A DNA stretch of 6,363 bases from Thermoleophilia bacterium. GTDB taxonomy: Bacteria; Actinomycetota; Thermoleophilia; Gaiellales; Gaiellaceae. Within the stretch, counting starts at the first letter, position 1. Every line of letters starts with the position of its first letter. Made by a program: the position numbers and the translations under genes. This document shows, piece by piece, positions 1-5,308 of this stretch. Below the pieces are notes generated by a model that worked only from the letters and a program-made list of their open reading frames with translations, was not told the origin of the DNA and made no database searches. The stretch covers positions 1-6,363 of the forward strand of contig JAOUEK010000129.1 in NCBI GenBank assembly GCA_029858755.1. Direction: 5' to 3'.

Positions 1-44
1 GTGGGCTCGCGATGCCACGCGGCGATGTTCTCCTGACAACCCGC

Positions 45-72
45 AGCAGCGTCCCGGTTGGCTGTCGCTGCT
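45..72 (-). terminator. Candidate hairpin downstream of the 2TM gene
   Basis: Seven-base inverted arms (AGCAGCG at 45-51 and CGCTGCT at 66-72 on the plus strand) enclose a 14-base loop. The hairpin begins six bases past the stop codon of the minus-strand gene ending at 78. It would form at the 3' end of that transcript. No T-run follows, so it is at best a weak or non-canonical terminator, or an mRNA-stabilising hairpin. The rest of 1-77 shows no gene. Confidence 0.3.
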
Positions 73-77
73 CCGAC

Positions 78-398
78 TCAGGAGAAGCGTGACAGCCGGT
101 CGACCTCGCGCCGGATCTCCTCTTCGCTGAACCCGGCTCGATAGGTCTCACCTGCGTGGAACGCCAGGCCAATGCCCCAGCCGACCAACGGAAAGACTGG
201 CCACGGAAACCACGGACCGCCAGTCGCAAACAGGATTCCCCAGATGAGCCAGAGGAGCGAGTTCACGAGCACATACACGATGAGATGAGCGCGAAACTTG
301 CGCCGCTTCTGGAGCTGGCGGATCGCCAGATCTCGAAAATCGCCCTCGCCCTCCAAAGGCTCGGCCGGGGTGGGTGCCTGGACCAAGGTGTTCGTCAT
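78..398 (-). CDS. 2TM domain-containing small membrane protein
   Basis: A 106-residue protein of unknown biochemical role that fits the 2TM domain family. After a hydrophilic N-terminus rich in Ala, Pro and Glu (residues 1-20), a basic stretch (QLQKRRKFRAH, about 28-38) leads into helix 1 (about 36-58, with VYVLVN and LLWLIWG). A short turn WFPWPVFP (63-70) precedes helix 2 (about 68-83, with GWGIGLAFHAG). The C-terminus is charged and ends in EEEIRREVDRLSR, as is usual for the family. The frame is open further upstream to 542. The start at 398 is chosen because AAGGAGGTG lies just ahead of it and because the extra 48 residues look unlike the family. Topology is probably both ends in the cytoplasm. 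The gene stands alone on its strand. Third-position GC is lower than in the genes beyond 1322. Family assignment is fairly sure; function is unknown. Confidence 0.85.
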   Translation of the reverse strand: MTNTLVQAPTPAEPLEGEGDFRDLAIRQLQKRRKFRAHLIVYVLVNSLLWLIWGILFATGGPWFPWPVFPLVGWGIGLAFHAGETYRAGFSEEEIRREVDRLSRFS

Positions 399-402
399 CT
401 GA

Positions 403-411
403 CACCTCCTT
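403..411 (-). promoter_or_regulatory. Strong Shine-Dalgarno that fixes the 2TM gene start
   Basis: The minus strand reads AAGGAGGTG, with four bases between it and the ATG at 398-396. It is the only near-perfect Shine-Dalgarno sequence seen in this window. It decides the start of the 2TM gene against the longer upstream frame. Confidence 0.85.
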
Positions 412-422
412 CCTAAGCCACC

Positions 423-456
423 ACTATGGCTTCTCAAAGGCGCCACGCAATCGTGG
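423..456 (-). promoter_or_regulatory. Candidate promoter of the 2TM gene with overlapping inverted repeat
   Basis: On the minus strand, TTGCGT (450-445) and CATAGT (428-423) are 16 bases apart, a weak -35/-10 pair. They would start transcription near 416, giving a short leader that holds the Shine-Dalgarno. The -35 element overlaps a perfect 5-bp inverted repeat with a 4-base spacer (CCACG at 443-447, CGTGG at 452-456), which could be an operator. Both boxes are poor matches, so this is tentative. The stretch 457-521 shows nothing else I can name. Confidence 0.35.
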
Positions 457-521
457 TGTGCGCCGATCTTTGGTGCGGGAAACATACGCTCCGTCAGCCC
501 CGGGAACATGGCGCTCAGTGC

Positions 522-538
522 GCCAGCGTTCGGGAATG
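522..538. repeat. 17-bp direct repeat, copy 1
   Basis: GCCAGCGTTCGGGAATG occurs here and again, exactly and in the same orientation, at 802-818. The copies are 280 bases apart and bracket the small gene at 539-772. This copy abuts the 3' end of that gene. An exact 17-mer twice in 6 kb is not expected by chance. It may be the edge of a dispersed intergenic element or the trace of a local duplication. Confidence 0.7.
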
Positions 539-772
539 TCACCGACGCCGGTCACGCAAGCTCGACGGCGACGAGCGCGGGCCGTCGGCTAGTTCGCGCA
601 TCTCGCATCGCACAAGCGAGCCCGGCGGGAACGCCCACGTCTCGCCTTCGAGCGCTGGGTCGTCTCTGAGCCGGTAGACGGAGCCGCCCTCATCCGTGGC
701 TCCGACCGGACGCCAGACGTCTACTGCTTCGTCCTCGACGTGCACGTAGACGGTCGCCGTCGTCGAGATCAT
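539..772 (-). CDS. Small hypothetical protein, probable frameshift near the 3' end
   Basis: A 77-residue frame whose core looks like a real soluble protein: VYVHVEDEAVDVWRPVGA (about 8-25), VYRLRD (32-37), then ETWAFPPGSLVRCEMRELADG. The pattern of an early VDVWRPV, a mid VYRL and a late W-x-FPPGSLVRCE recalls a family of short uncharacterised bacterial proteins. I know of no function. After ADGP the reading frame turns to PRSSPSSLRDRRR, which looks like out-of-frame sequence. One base back, the DNA reads ALVAVELA followed by TGA at 554-552, a far more protein-like ending. A lost base in the C/G run at 579-583 would explain this. So the gene is probably frameshifted, either truly or by sequence error, and the intended end is 552. 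There is no Shine-Dalgarno ahead of the ATG at 772. No partner gene is adjacent on this strand. Confidence 0.65.
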   Translation of the reverse strand: MISTTATVYVHVEDEAVDVWRPVGATDEGGSVYRLRDDPALEGETWAFPPGSLVRCEMRELADGPRSSPSSLRDRRR

Positions 773-801
773 GCCGCCGCGGTCAGCCGGAGTGTCGGCT
801 G

Positions 802-818
802 GCCAGCGTTCGGGAATG
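802..818. repeat. 17-bp direct repeat, copy 2
   Basis: Exact second copy of the 17-mer at 522-538. It lies 29 bases upstream of the start of the small minus-strand gene, in the divergent spacer 773-889. Similarity between the copies does not extend clearly beyond the 17 bases on either side. Confidence 0.7.
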
Positions 819-847
819 ACGCATGAGCGTAGGCCTGATCTTGCTCG

Positions 848-880
848 GAAGTTGAACTTCGGAAACAGCTGACCGATACC
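848..880 (+). promoter_or_regulatory. Candidate promoter with palindromic operator-like site
   Basis: GAAGTT-G-AACTTC at 848-860 is a perfect 6-bp inverted repeat around one base. It overlaps a possible -35 box TTGAAC (852-857). GATACC (875-880), 17 bases further on, is a fair -10. Transcription would start near 887, almost at the ATG at 890, so the mRNA would be close to leaderless. The palindrome-on-promoter arrangement suggests repressor binding, but no regulator gene is nearby. It could equally affect the divergent gene that starts at 772. Confidence 0.35.
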
Positions 881-889
881 AAGGCCTAG

Positions 890-1267
890 ATGCCGATGGA
901 CGGGGTTCCCTCAACCAGGTGGAAGCTCGCCGGGCTGTGGACCGGATTCGTGTTCATTTGGCTGGTCGGGACGTGGTTCGTGATCGCCATCGTTGGGTTA
1001 GGGACGTGCGGTGGTGATGGCGGCACCCCGTACGCGGAGCGCGGCTCGCCTCGCGACGATTACTGCAACCGCCTTGGCGACTACTGGGAGTGGGGCGAGC
1101 CGGGAAACCTCCACGCCGTGCCGTTCCTCATCCCGCTTCTCGTTCCTGTCGTGATCGGCATTGTCGGGGTCTGGCGAAGATCGGCGCGCTTCCTAGCTGG
1201 CGCTGCCATTGCCCTTGCGTGCTTCTCGGTCGCCTACTTGATGGTTCCCTACGCGCTTCCGGGCTAA
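890..1267 (+). CDS. Hypothetical three-helix membrane protein
   Basis: A 125-residue protein that I do not recognise. Helix 1 spans about residues 14-37 (LAGLWTGFVFIWLVGTWFVI), helix 2 about 76-95 (VPFLIPLLVPVVIGIVGVW) and helix 3 about 101-122. The WRRSAR stretch between helices 2 and 3 is positively charged and so probably cytoplasmic. That would put the long polar loop (39-74), with Cys40 and Cys59, outside, where the two cysteines could form a disulfide. The ATG at 890 has only AAGG (881-884) as a ribosome site; Met3 at 896 is an alternative start. The gene stands alone and converges with the amine-oxidase gene, 54 bases away. Coding appearance is good; function is unknown. Confidence 0.75.
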   Translation: MPMDGVPSTRWKLAGLWTGFVFIWLVGTWFVIAIVGLGTCGGDGGTPYAERGSPRDDYCNRLGDYWEWGEPGNLHAVPFLIPLLVPVVIGIVGVWRRSARFLAGAAIALACFSVAYLMVPYALPG

Positions 1268-1321
1268 CCCGCAGACCGAGTCGATCGTCGCGTGTGCGAG
1301 CGTCCTCCTGCTCGAGTTTGG

Positions 1322-2686
1322 TCAGTCGGACGGTGCAGCGGCGAGGATGGCCGCCGCGGCGGCCTTGCCCGAGCGGATCGCACCCTCCATGTGCATGTTG
1401 CCGACGCCGGAGATGTCGGTGCAGGCCCAGTGCAGCGGCCCGATCGGCCGCCGCAGGTCTGCGCCGAACCGTGTCAGCCCGCCGATCTCGAACGTCGCCG
1501 AGTACGCGCCGCGCGTCCACTCCTCCGCCGACCAGTCGACCTCGAGCACGTCGACCGGCGACCGGGCCCGCTCGCCGAGCAGGCGTGCGAGCCCGTCGAG
1601 GACGGTGGCCCGCCGCTCCGCGGCATCCATTCGCTCCGCCTGCTCGCACTTCTCGGCCGCGAGGAACGTGACGAGGACGCCGGGCTCGCCGCCGGGCGGC
1701 GAGTTGTCGTAGACCTCGCGGACGAACTGGTAGGGGGCGAACCCCTCACCGGAGAGGCCCTCCTCGCGCCAGAACGGGTGGTCGTAGACGGCAAGCAGCT
1801 TGATCACGCTCCCCTGCGAGATGGCCTGCTCGGCCCGCAGCCGCCACGGCGGCAGCACCGGGTCGAAGCGGATCGCCCCCGTGAGATTCGGTGGGATCGC
1901 GATCACCGCGTGCCGTGCGTGCACGCGCTCACCCTCCGTGGCCACGGTCACCGAGCCCTCGCTCCAGCGGATCGAGCGCACAGGCGACCCCGTCACCACC
2001 CGGTGGCCGAGCGCTTCGGCGATGCGGATCGGGATCAGCTGGGAGCCGCCGACGACGCGCGAGTGGAGACACAGGTCAGGCTCGAAGAGGTTCTCGACCC
2101 CGCCCGCGCCGGCAATCGTCCAGAGCCCGCCGAGCAGCGAGAACGTATGCGCCGGCTTCGTCATGTAGCCCCCGGAGAGATAGGCGCGGAGCAGGTCGCG
2201 GGCGAGGTCGTCCTCGATTTCGGCCCGGAGCCACGCCTCGAACGTGATCGCGTCGAGCTCGGCCGCACGCGGGTGATCCCACGGCGCCTCTGGGTCGATC
2301 TCCGCAGCCAGCGCATCGAGCGCGGCCGCTGCTGCCTCGTACGACCGCTCGGCGGCCTCGCCGAGCGGGGCGTCGTGCCCCTCGTAGCGGTGGACGACGC
2401 CGCTCGCATCGAGGTAGGTGCGCTCACCCTCGCGGTACGCGGGGAAGAGCTCGAGCCCGAGCTCGGCGACGAGCGCGTGCATCTCGGCCTGGTACGGGGC
2501 GATCCACTGGCCGCCGAGCTCCTGCGGCTGACCGAGGACCTCCGTGTTCCAGACCCGGCCGCCGACGCGCTCGCGGGCCTCGAGCACGATCACCTGCCTG
2601 CCCTCGGCGTGGAGGGCGCGTGCCGCGCACAGGCCTGCGATGCCGGCCCCGACGACCACCACGTCCGCATCGTGCGTCGCAGCCAT
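1322..2686 (-). CDS. Flavin monoamine oxidase family FAD-dependent oxidoreductase
   Basis: A 454-residue FAD enzyme of the amine-oxidase superfamily. Members oxidise an amine C-N bond (or a related substrate) using FAD, and O2 often takes the electrons. The Rossmann motif GAGIAG is at 13-18, Glu36 follows in VIVLEARERVGGR, and LGGQWI is at 57-62. GGSQLIP (213-219) and the conserved active-site lysine of the family (Lys296 in SVIKLLAVYDHPFW) are also present. The C-terminal FAD motif is altered: WACTDISGVGNMHMEGA (420-436) stands where MAO has FAGTE...W-x-G-Y-MEGA. The cage tyrosine is therefore His432. The cysteine that binds FAD covalently in MAO-A and MAO-B aligns with Ala394, so FAD is probably held non-covalently; Tyr395 keeps the other cage position. 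The start at 2686 is chosen over an in-frame GTG at 2704 because GAGAGGA lies about 9 bases ahead. It follows the second ctaG by 46 bases and is likely its operon partner. The substrate cannot be read from sequence. Confidence 0.92.
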   Translation of the reverse strand: MAATHDADVVVVGAGIAGLCAARALHAEGRQVIVLEARERVGGRVWNTEVLGQPQELGGQWIAPYQAEMHALVAELGLELFPAYREGERTYLDASGVVHRYEGHDAPLGEAAERSYEAAAAALDALAAEIDPEAPWDHPRAAELDAITFEAWLRAEIEDDLARDLLRAYLSGGYMTKPAHTFSLLGGLWTIAGAGGVENLFEPDLCLHSRVVGGSQLIPIRIAEALGHRVVTGSPVRSIRWSEGSVTVATEGERVHARHAVIAIPPNLTGAIRFDPVLPPWRLRAEQAISQGSVIKLLAVYDHPFWREEGLSGEGFAPYQFVREVYDNSPPGGEPGVLVTFLAAEKCEQAERMDAAERRATVLDGLARLLGERARSPVDVLEVDWSAEEWTRGAYSATFEIGGLTRFGADLRRPIGPLHWACTDISGVGNMHMEGAIRSGKAAAAAILAAAPSD

Positions 2687-2689
2687 CGG

Positions 2690-2704
2690 GTGAGATCCTC
2701 TCAC
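2690..2704 (-). promoter_or_regulatory. Hairpin enclosing the ribosome site of the amine-oxidase gene
   Basis: In the mRNA sense, GTGAGA-GGA-TCTCAC is a perfect 6-bp stem with a 3-base loop. The probable Shine-Dalgarno (GAGAGGA) occupies the 5' arm and the loop, and the ATG begins three bases past the 3' arm. If it folds, it would reduce initiation unless ribosomes finishing the upstream ctaG copy, or a ligand or protein, open it. As DNA it could equally be an operator. Confidence 0.45.
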
Positions 2705-2716
2705 ATCGCGGGCGTC

Positions 2717-2732
2717 CTGACCGCGGAGTCAG
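2717..2732. repeat. Inverted repeat just past the second ctaG stop
   Basis: CTGAC (2717-2721) and GTCAG (2728-2732) are inverted arms around CGCGGA. It starts directly past the stop codon at 2735-2733, in the 46-base gap ahead of the amine-oxidase gene. It is short and has no T-run, so it is unlikely to stop transcription fully. Confidence 0.3.
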
Positions 2733-3533
2733 TCACCAGCGGCGGAGCCCTGCCGCTCGCTGCTCCGCCGCGAGCTGCCGCTCCGCCTCCTCTTCCTCAC
2801 GGAAGAGCCGGAGCAGGAGCCACACGATCGCCGCCAGGAAGACGAGCGCCTGCTCGGTGGACATGAGGATGCCGCCGAGGTTCTGGTCGGCCTCGGCCGA
2901 GATCCCCCACAGGCGCTCCGGCAGGTTCTCGTAGTAGCCGTACACCGGCGGCGAGAACGTCAACGCGAGCCCCAGGAACGCCGAGCCGACGAACGCGGCG
3001 AAGACGTAGGCGATCCGCCCCAGCGTGGGCACCGCGCGCGGCGCGTCGCAGAGCACGGGCCACCAGAAGAGCAGCCCGATCGCGATCAGGATCGCGTGCT
3101 CGACGTTGAGCAGCACCGGCTCGCGCAGGAAGGCATCGTAGAGCGGGCCGAGGTGGATCGCGTACCAGCCGACGAGCCACACGGGCAGCGCGATCGTCGG
3201 GCGCGTGAGCCAGGCGAACCAGCCACCGAGCCGGTCGGCCACGCCCGCGCGGAAGGCAGGCGTCAGCCCCAGCAGGATCAGTGGCGGCGCCCAGTCGGAG
3301 ATGACGACGTTCTGCAGCAGGTGGAAGAGCAGCAGGTGCTCGACCGCGATCGTCTCCAGCGGAGAGTTGACGGCGACGACGATCAGCCCGACGCCGAGCC
3401 CGAACAGCCACGCGCGCCAGGTCGGCGGCCGGGGAGAGCTCCGCCGCCAGGCCCGGACGTAGAGCCACACGGCCACCACCCCGAGCACGACGTAGAGCGG
3501 CTCGAAGGTGAACGACCAGGGCGAGGGGGTCAT
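2733..3533 (-). CDS. ctaG: CtaG-like cytochrome c oxidase assembly protein, divergent copy
   Basis: A 266-residue integral membrane protein of the caa3-type CtaG family, which supports assembly of the copper-containing cytochrome oxidase. About seven helices are visible, near 12-29, 40-57, 66-90, 112-131, 144-160, 172-192 and 219-243. Family marks are NSPLETIA (56-63), HLLQN (71-75), APPL (82-85), H127 in IHLGPLYDAFL, VEH (144-146), LPERLWG (204-210) and DQNLGG...EQ (216-228). Compared with the copy upstream, three histidines are replaced (Asn75, Glu138, Leu142), while His71, His127 and His146 remain. The tail (244-266, FREEEEAERQLAAEQ) is highly charged, likely helical and cytoplasmic. The start is the ATG at 3533, which overlaps the stop of the other ctaG as ATGA, so translation is probably coupled. 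The frame stays open far upstream, but that part is a shadow of the other gene. This copy may have lost copper handling and act as a partner subunit; that is inference. Confidence 0.88.
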   Translation of the reverse strand: MTPSPWSFTFEPLYVVLGVVAVWLYVRAWRRSSPRPPTWRAWLFGLGVGLIVVAVNSPLETIAVEHLLLFHLLQNVVISDWAPPLILLGLTPAFRAGVADRLGGWFAWLTRPTIALPVWLVGWYAIHLGPLYDAFLREPVLLNVEHAILIAIGLLFWWPVLCDAPRAVPTLGRIAYVFAAFVGSAFLGLALTFSPPVYGYYENLPERLWGISAEADQNLGGILMSTEQALVFLAAIVWLLLRLFREEEEAERQLAAEQRAAGLRRW

Positions 3534-4369
3534 CCGGCCGGCTCCGCCGCCGGCCCGGATCGCTGAGTGCTCGCGATCCGGTAGAGGATCACGAACGCGA
3601 CGCCGAGCGTCAGTGCCTGCTCGACCATCATCACCACCGCCGAGAGCTTCTGGTCGGTGAGGGGCGAGAGCCCGAGCAGGCGCTCGGGCTGGTCGACGTA
3701 GGCGTCGTACAGCGGCTCGGTCGCGAACGCGATCACGTAGGCGAGGATCTGCCCCGTCCAGAAGAGCAGCGCGACGTACCCCGCCCTCTCGCCCACGCTC
3801 AGGCGCCGGTGGCCGGTCGGGTCGACGATCTGCGTCCACACGAGCAGGCCGGCGACCACGAAGCTCAGGTGCTCCAGCGTGTGCACGACGGGGTGCACGA
3901 GCGCCGCCTCGTAGGCCGGCGGGATGTGCCAGGCGACGAGCGCGCCGACCCAGAGCACGTAGCCGACCCACGGCCTGAGCAGGAGCGCGAGCGCCCTCCG
4001 CGCCCAGCGGGTGTGCGCGAGCGGCACGAGCAGGCCGCGCGGGAGGAAGAAGACGGCGAGCGGCCCCCGCACCGCGACGAGCGTCAGCGCCACGCCCAGG
4101 TCGGCGATCAGCACGTGCTGGAGCATGTGCGCCGTCTGCAGGTATTCCTCGGCGATCGTGTCGAGCGGGCCGACGAGCGCGAAGACGGTGATCGCCACAC
4201 CGGAGAGGAAGAGCGCCGCGCGGCTCCACGGCGCCAGGTCGGCTCGGCCTCGACGGCGGAGCCGGTGGAAGCCCTGGAAGAAGAAGACGACCGCGACCAC
4301 CGCACCTGCGAGCACGAGCGGGGAGAGTGTCCAGGTGAGCCAGGGGCTCGTCTCGGCGAGCAGCCGCAC
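3530..4369 (-). CDS. ctaG: CtaG-like cytochrome c oxidase assembly protein (caa3 type)
   Basis: A 279-residue, roughly seven-helix membrane protein of the caa3_CtaG family. In Bacillus the family member is needed to form active caa3 oxidase and is thought to serve the CuB copper centre. Diagnostic motifs are GPLDTIAEEYLQTAHMLQH (67-85), WHIPPAYEAALVHP (147-160), VHTLEH (162-167), QPERLLGLSPLTDQ (227-240) and MMVEQ (247-251). The likely metal-handling residues His81, Met82, His85, His148, His159, His163 and His167 are all present, as are the late Met pair. The start is GTG at 4369: an in-frame TAG lies only four codons upstream and no ATG occurs nearby. There is no Shine-Dalgarno, but a TAGCCT box six bases ahead suggests a leaderless mRNA. 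It is the first gene of ctaG-ctaG-amine oxidase. No oxidase subunit genes lie in the window. Confidence 0.92.
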   Translation of the reverse strand: MRLLAETSPWLTWTLSPLVLAGAVVAVVFFFQGFHRLRRRGRADLAPWSRAALFLSGVAITVFALVGPLDTIAEEYLQTAHMLQHVLIADLGVALTLVAVRGPLAVFFLPRGLLVPLAHTRWARRALALLLRPWVGYVLWVGALVAWHIPPAYEAALVHPVVHTLEHLSFVVAGLLVWTQIVDPTGHRRLSVGERAGYVALLFWTGQILAYVIAFATEPLYDAYVDQPERLLGLSPLTDQKLSAVVMMVEQALTLGVAFVILYRIASTQRSGPAAEPAG

Positions 4370-4375
4370 GCGGTC

Positions 4376-4381
4376 AGGCTA
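4376..4381 (-). promoter_or_regulatory. Candidate -10 box for leaderless ctaG transcript
   Basis: The minus strand reads TAGCCT, a TAnnnT-type -10 box, six bases ahead of the GTG start at 4369. This is the spacing expected when transcription begins at the start codon. No convincing -35 box is visible; GGGACC lies about 18 bases upstream. It agrees with the lack of any Shine-Dalgarno. The 74-base spacer 4370-4443 shows nothing else definite. Confidence 0.35.
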
Positions 4382-4443
4382 GACGAGCACGGAGGGCGTG
4401 GTCCCCGGCTCTGCGGCCGGCGGGCTGTCCCTCGCGGTGCGCC

Positions 4444-4632
4444 ATGATGCGTGCCATGCGCACGTACACCGCCCGAGGAGCCGCGCTGATCCTGCTCGGG
4501 GTGATCCTGGGCTTCCTGGGGATCGTCGACGTGGTGGCCGCCGACTCGCGGCGCGCGCTCGTCGACGTCGCACTGGCAGCGATCGCGGTCGTCGTGGGCG
4601 TGGTGTTCGTCCGCCGCGACCGGTCGGGTTGA
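4444..4632 (+). CDS. Small two-helix membrane protein, hypothetical
   Basis: A 62-residue (or shorter) protein with two predicted membrane helices, about residues 13-33 (AALILLGVILGFLGIVDVVAA) and 38-56 (ALVDVALAAIAVVVGVVFV). A short polar turn (ADSRR) joins them and the C-terminus is basic (RRDRSG). Nearly all codons end in G or C, as in the neighbouring genes, which supports real coding despite the small size. Three ATGs are possible: 4444, 4447 and 4456 (the last gives 58 residues, starting MRTYTARG). None has a clear Shine-Dalgarno, so the start is unsure. It is divergent from ctaG and its stop lies only four bases from the stop of the convergent dehydrogenase gene. I recognise no family; it could be a small membrane-associated or complex-stabilising protein. 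Confidence 0.6.
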   Translation: MMRAMRTYTARGAALILLGVILGFLGIVDVVAADSRRALVDVALAAIAVVVGVVFVRRDRSG

Positions 4633-4636
4633 CCGC

Positions 4637-5308
4637 TCAGCGGGCCGAGAAGCCGCCGTCCACCGGCAGCACGACGCCCGTCACGTAGCGGGCGTCGTGC
4701 GAGAGCAGGAACGCGATCGCGTCCGCGATCTCGTCAGGCTCCGCGAAGCGGCCCATCGGGATGCGTGAGTCGATCTCCCCGCGGCGGCTGTCGTCGAGGC
4801 TCGCCGTCATCGCGGTGGAGACGTACCCGGGGGCAACGGCGTTCACGCGAACGCCGCGTGGAGCGAGCTCGTTGGAGAGCGCCTTCGCGAGCTGTGCCAC
4901 GCCGCCCTTGGACGCCGCGTAGGCGGAGGCGTTGACGCCGCCGCCGAAGGAGAGCATCGAGGCGAGGAGGACGATCCCACCGCCGGTCGGCTGCTCCACC
5001 ATCCGGCGCCCGGCCGCCTGTGCCAGCACGAAGGCTGAGGTGAGATTGAGCTCGATCACGCGGTGCCAGTCCTCGAGCGACGTCTCGAGCGCTGGCTCGC
5101 GATGGATCATTCCGGCGTTCGCCACGAGCGCGTCGATCCGGTCGAGGCGCTCGACGGCGGCGCGCGCCTGCTCCGGGTCGGCGAGGTCGACGCCGCTCGC
5201 CCGCTCGGCGGTCTCCACGCGCCACCCGTCCCGCCGCAGCCGTTCCGCCGTGGCCGCGCCGATCCCCCGGCTCGCGCCGGTGACGAGTGCGACCCGCTCG
5301 GACGTCAT
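4637..5308 (-). CDS. Short-chain dehydrogenase/reductase, KduD-like
   Basis: A 223-residue NAD(P)-dependent oxidoreductase of the classical SDR family. The cofactor motif TGASRGIG is at 10-17, NAG at 64-66, and the catalytic tetrad is Asn88, Ser117, Tyr130 and Lys134 (YAASK). APGYVST follows at 159-165. LASMLSF (115-121), EPALETSLEDWHRVI and the ending PVDGGFSAR resemble KduD, which interconverts keto-deoxy sugar acids of pectin breakdown. The true substrate is unknown. The protein is short for the family (about 250 residues): the segment after beta-2 (about 36-45), which usually selects NADH or NADPH, is cut down so that AERASGVDLADPEQ runs almost straight into the region before NAG. The ATG at 5308 overlaps the stop of the redoxin gene as ATGA. 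The gene ends the cupin-redoxin-SDR operon, so its translation probably depends on readthrough of the upstream Sec codon. Confidence 0.9.
   Translation of the reverse strand: MTSERVALVTGASRGIGAATAERLRRDGWRVETAERASGVDLADPEQARAAVERLDRIDALVANAGMIHREPALETSLEDWHRVIELNLTSAFVLAQAAGRRMVEQPTGGGIVLLASMLSFGGGVNASAYAASKGGVAQLAKALSNELAPRGVRVNAVAPGYVSTAMTASLDDSRRGEIDSRIPMGRFAEPDEIADAIAFLLSHDARYVTGVVLPVDGGFSAR

Noticed and set aside
1297..1314. Hairpin CGAGC/GCTCG followed by AGTTT between convergent genes
   Set aside because: Only five pairs with an eight-base loop and three Ts. Too weak to call a terminator in GC-rich DNA.
2687..2704. Six-residue longer amine-oxidase product from a GTG at 2704
   Set aside because: The Shine-Dalgarno lies inside that extension and points to the ATG at 2686. 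The extra residues add nothing to the FAD fold.
1292..2866. Long open frame of 524 codons on the plus strand
   Set aside because: It lies antisense to the amine-oxidase gene and is rich in Arg, Ala and Pro with no fold-like pattern. It is a GC-driven shadow; the minus strand carries clear FAD motifs.
3534..4229. Upstream extension of the second ctaG frame
   Set aside because: This part is Arg/Ala-rich shadow of the first ctaG in another frame. The family start and the ATGA overlap place the true start at 3533.
4621..4643. Small inverted repeats (CGGTC/GACCG and CCGCT/AGCGG) at the convergent 4-base gap
   Set aside because: Five-pair stems are common at this GC content. They overlap coding ends and have no T-run.
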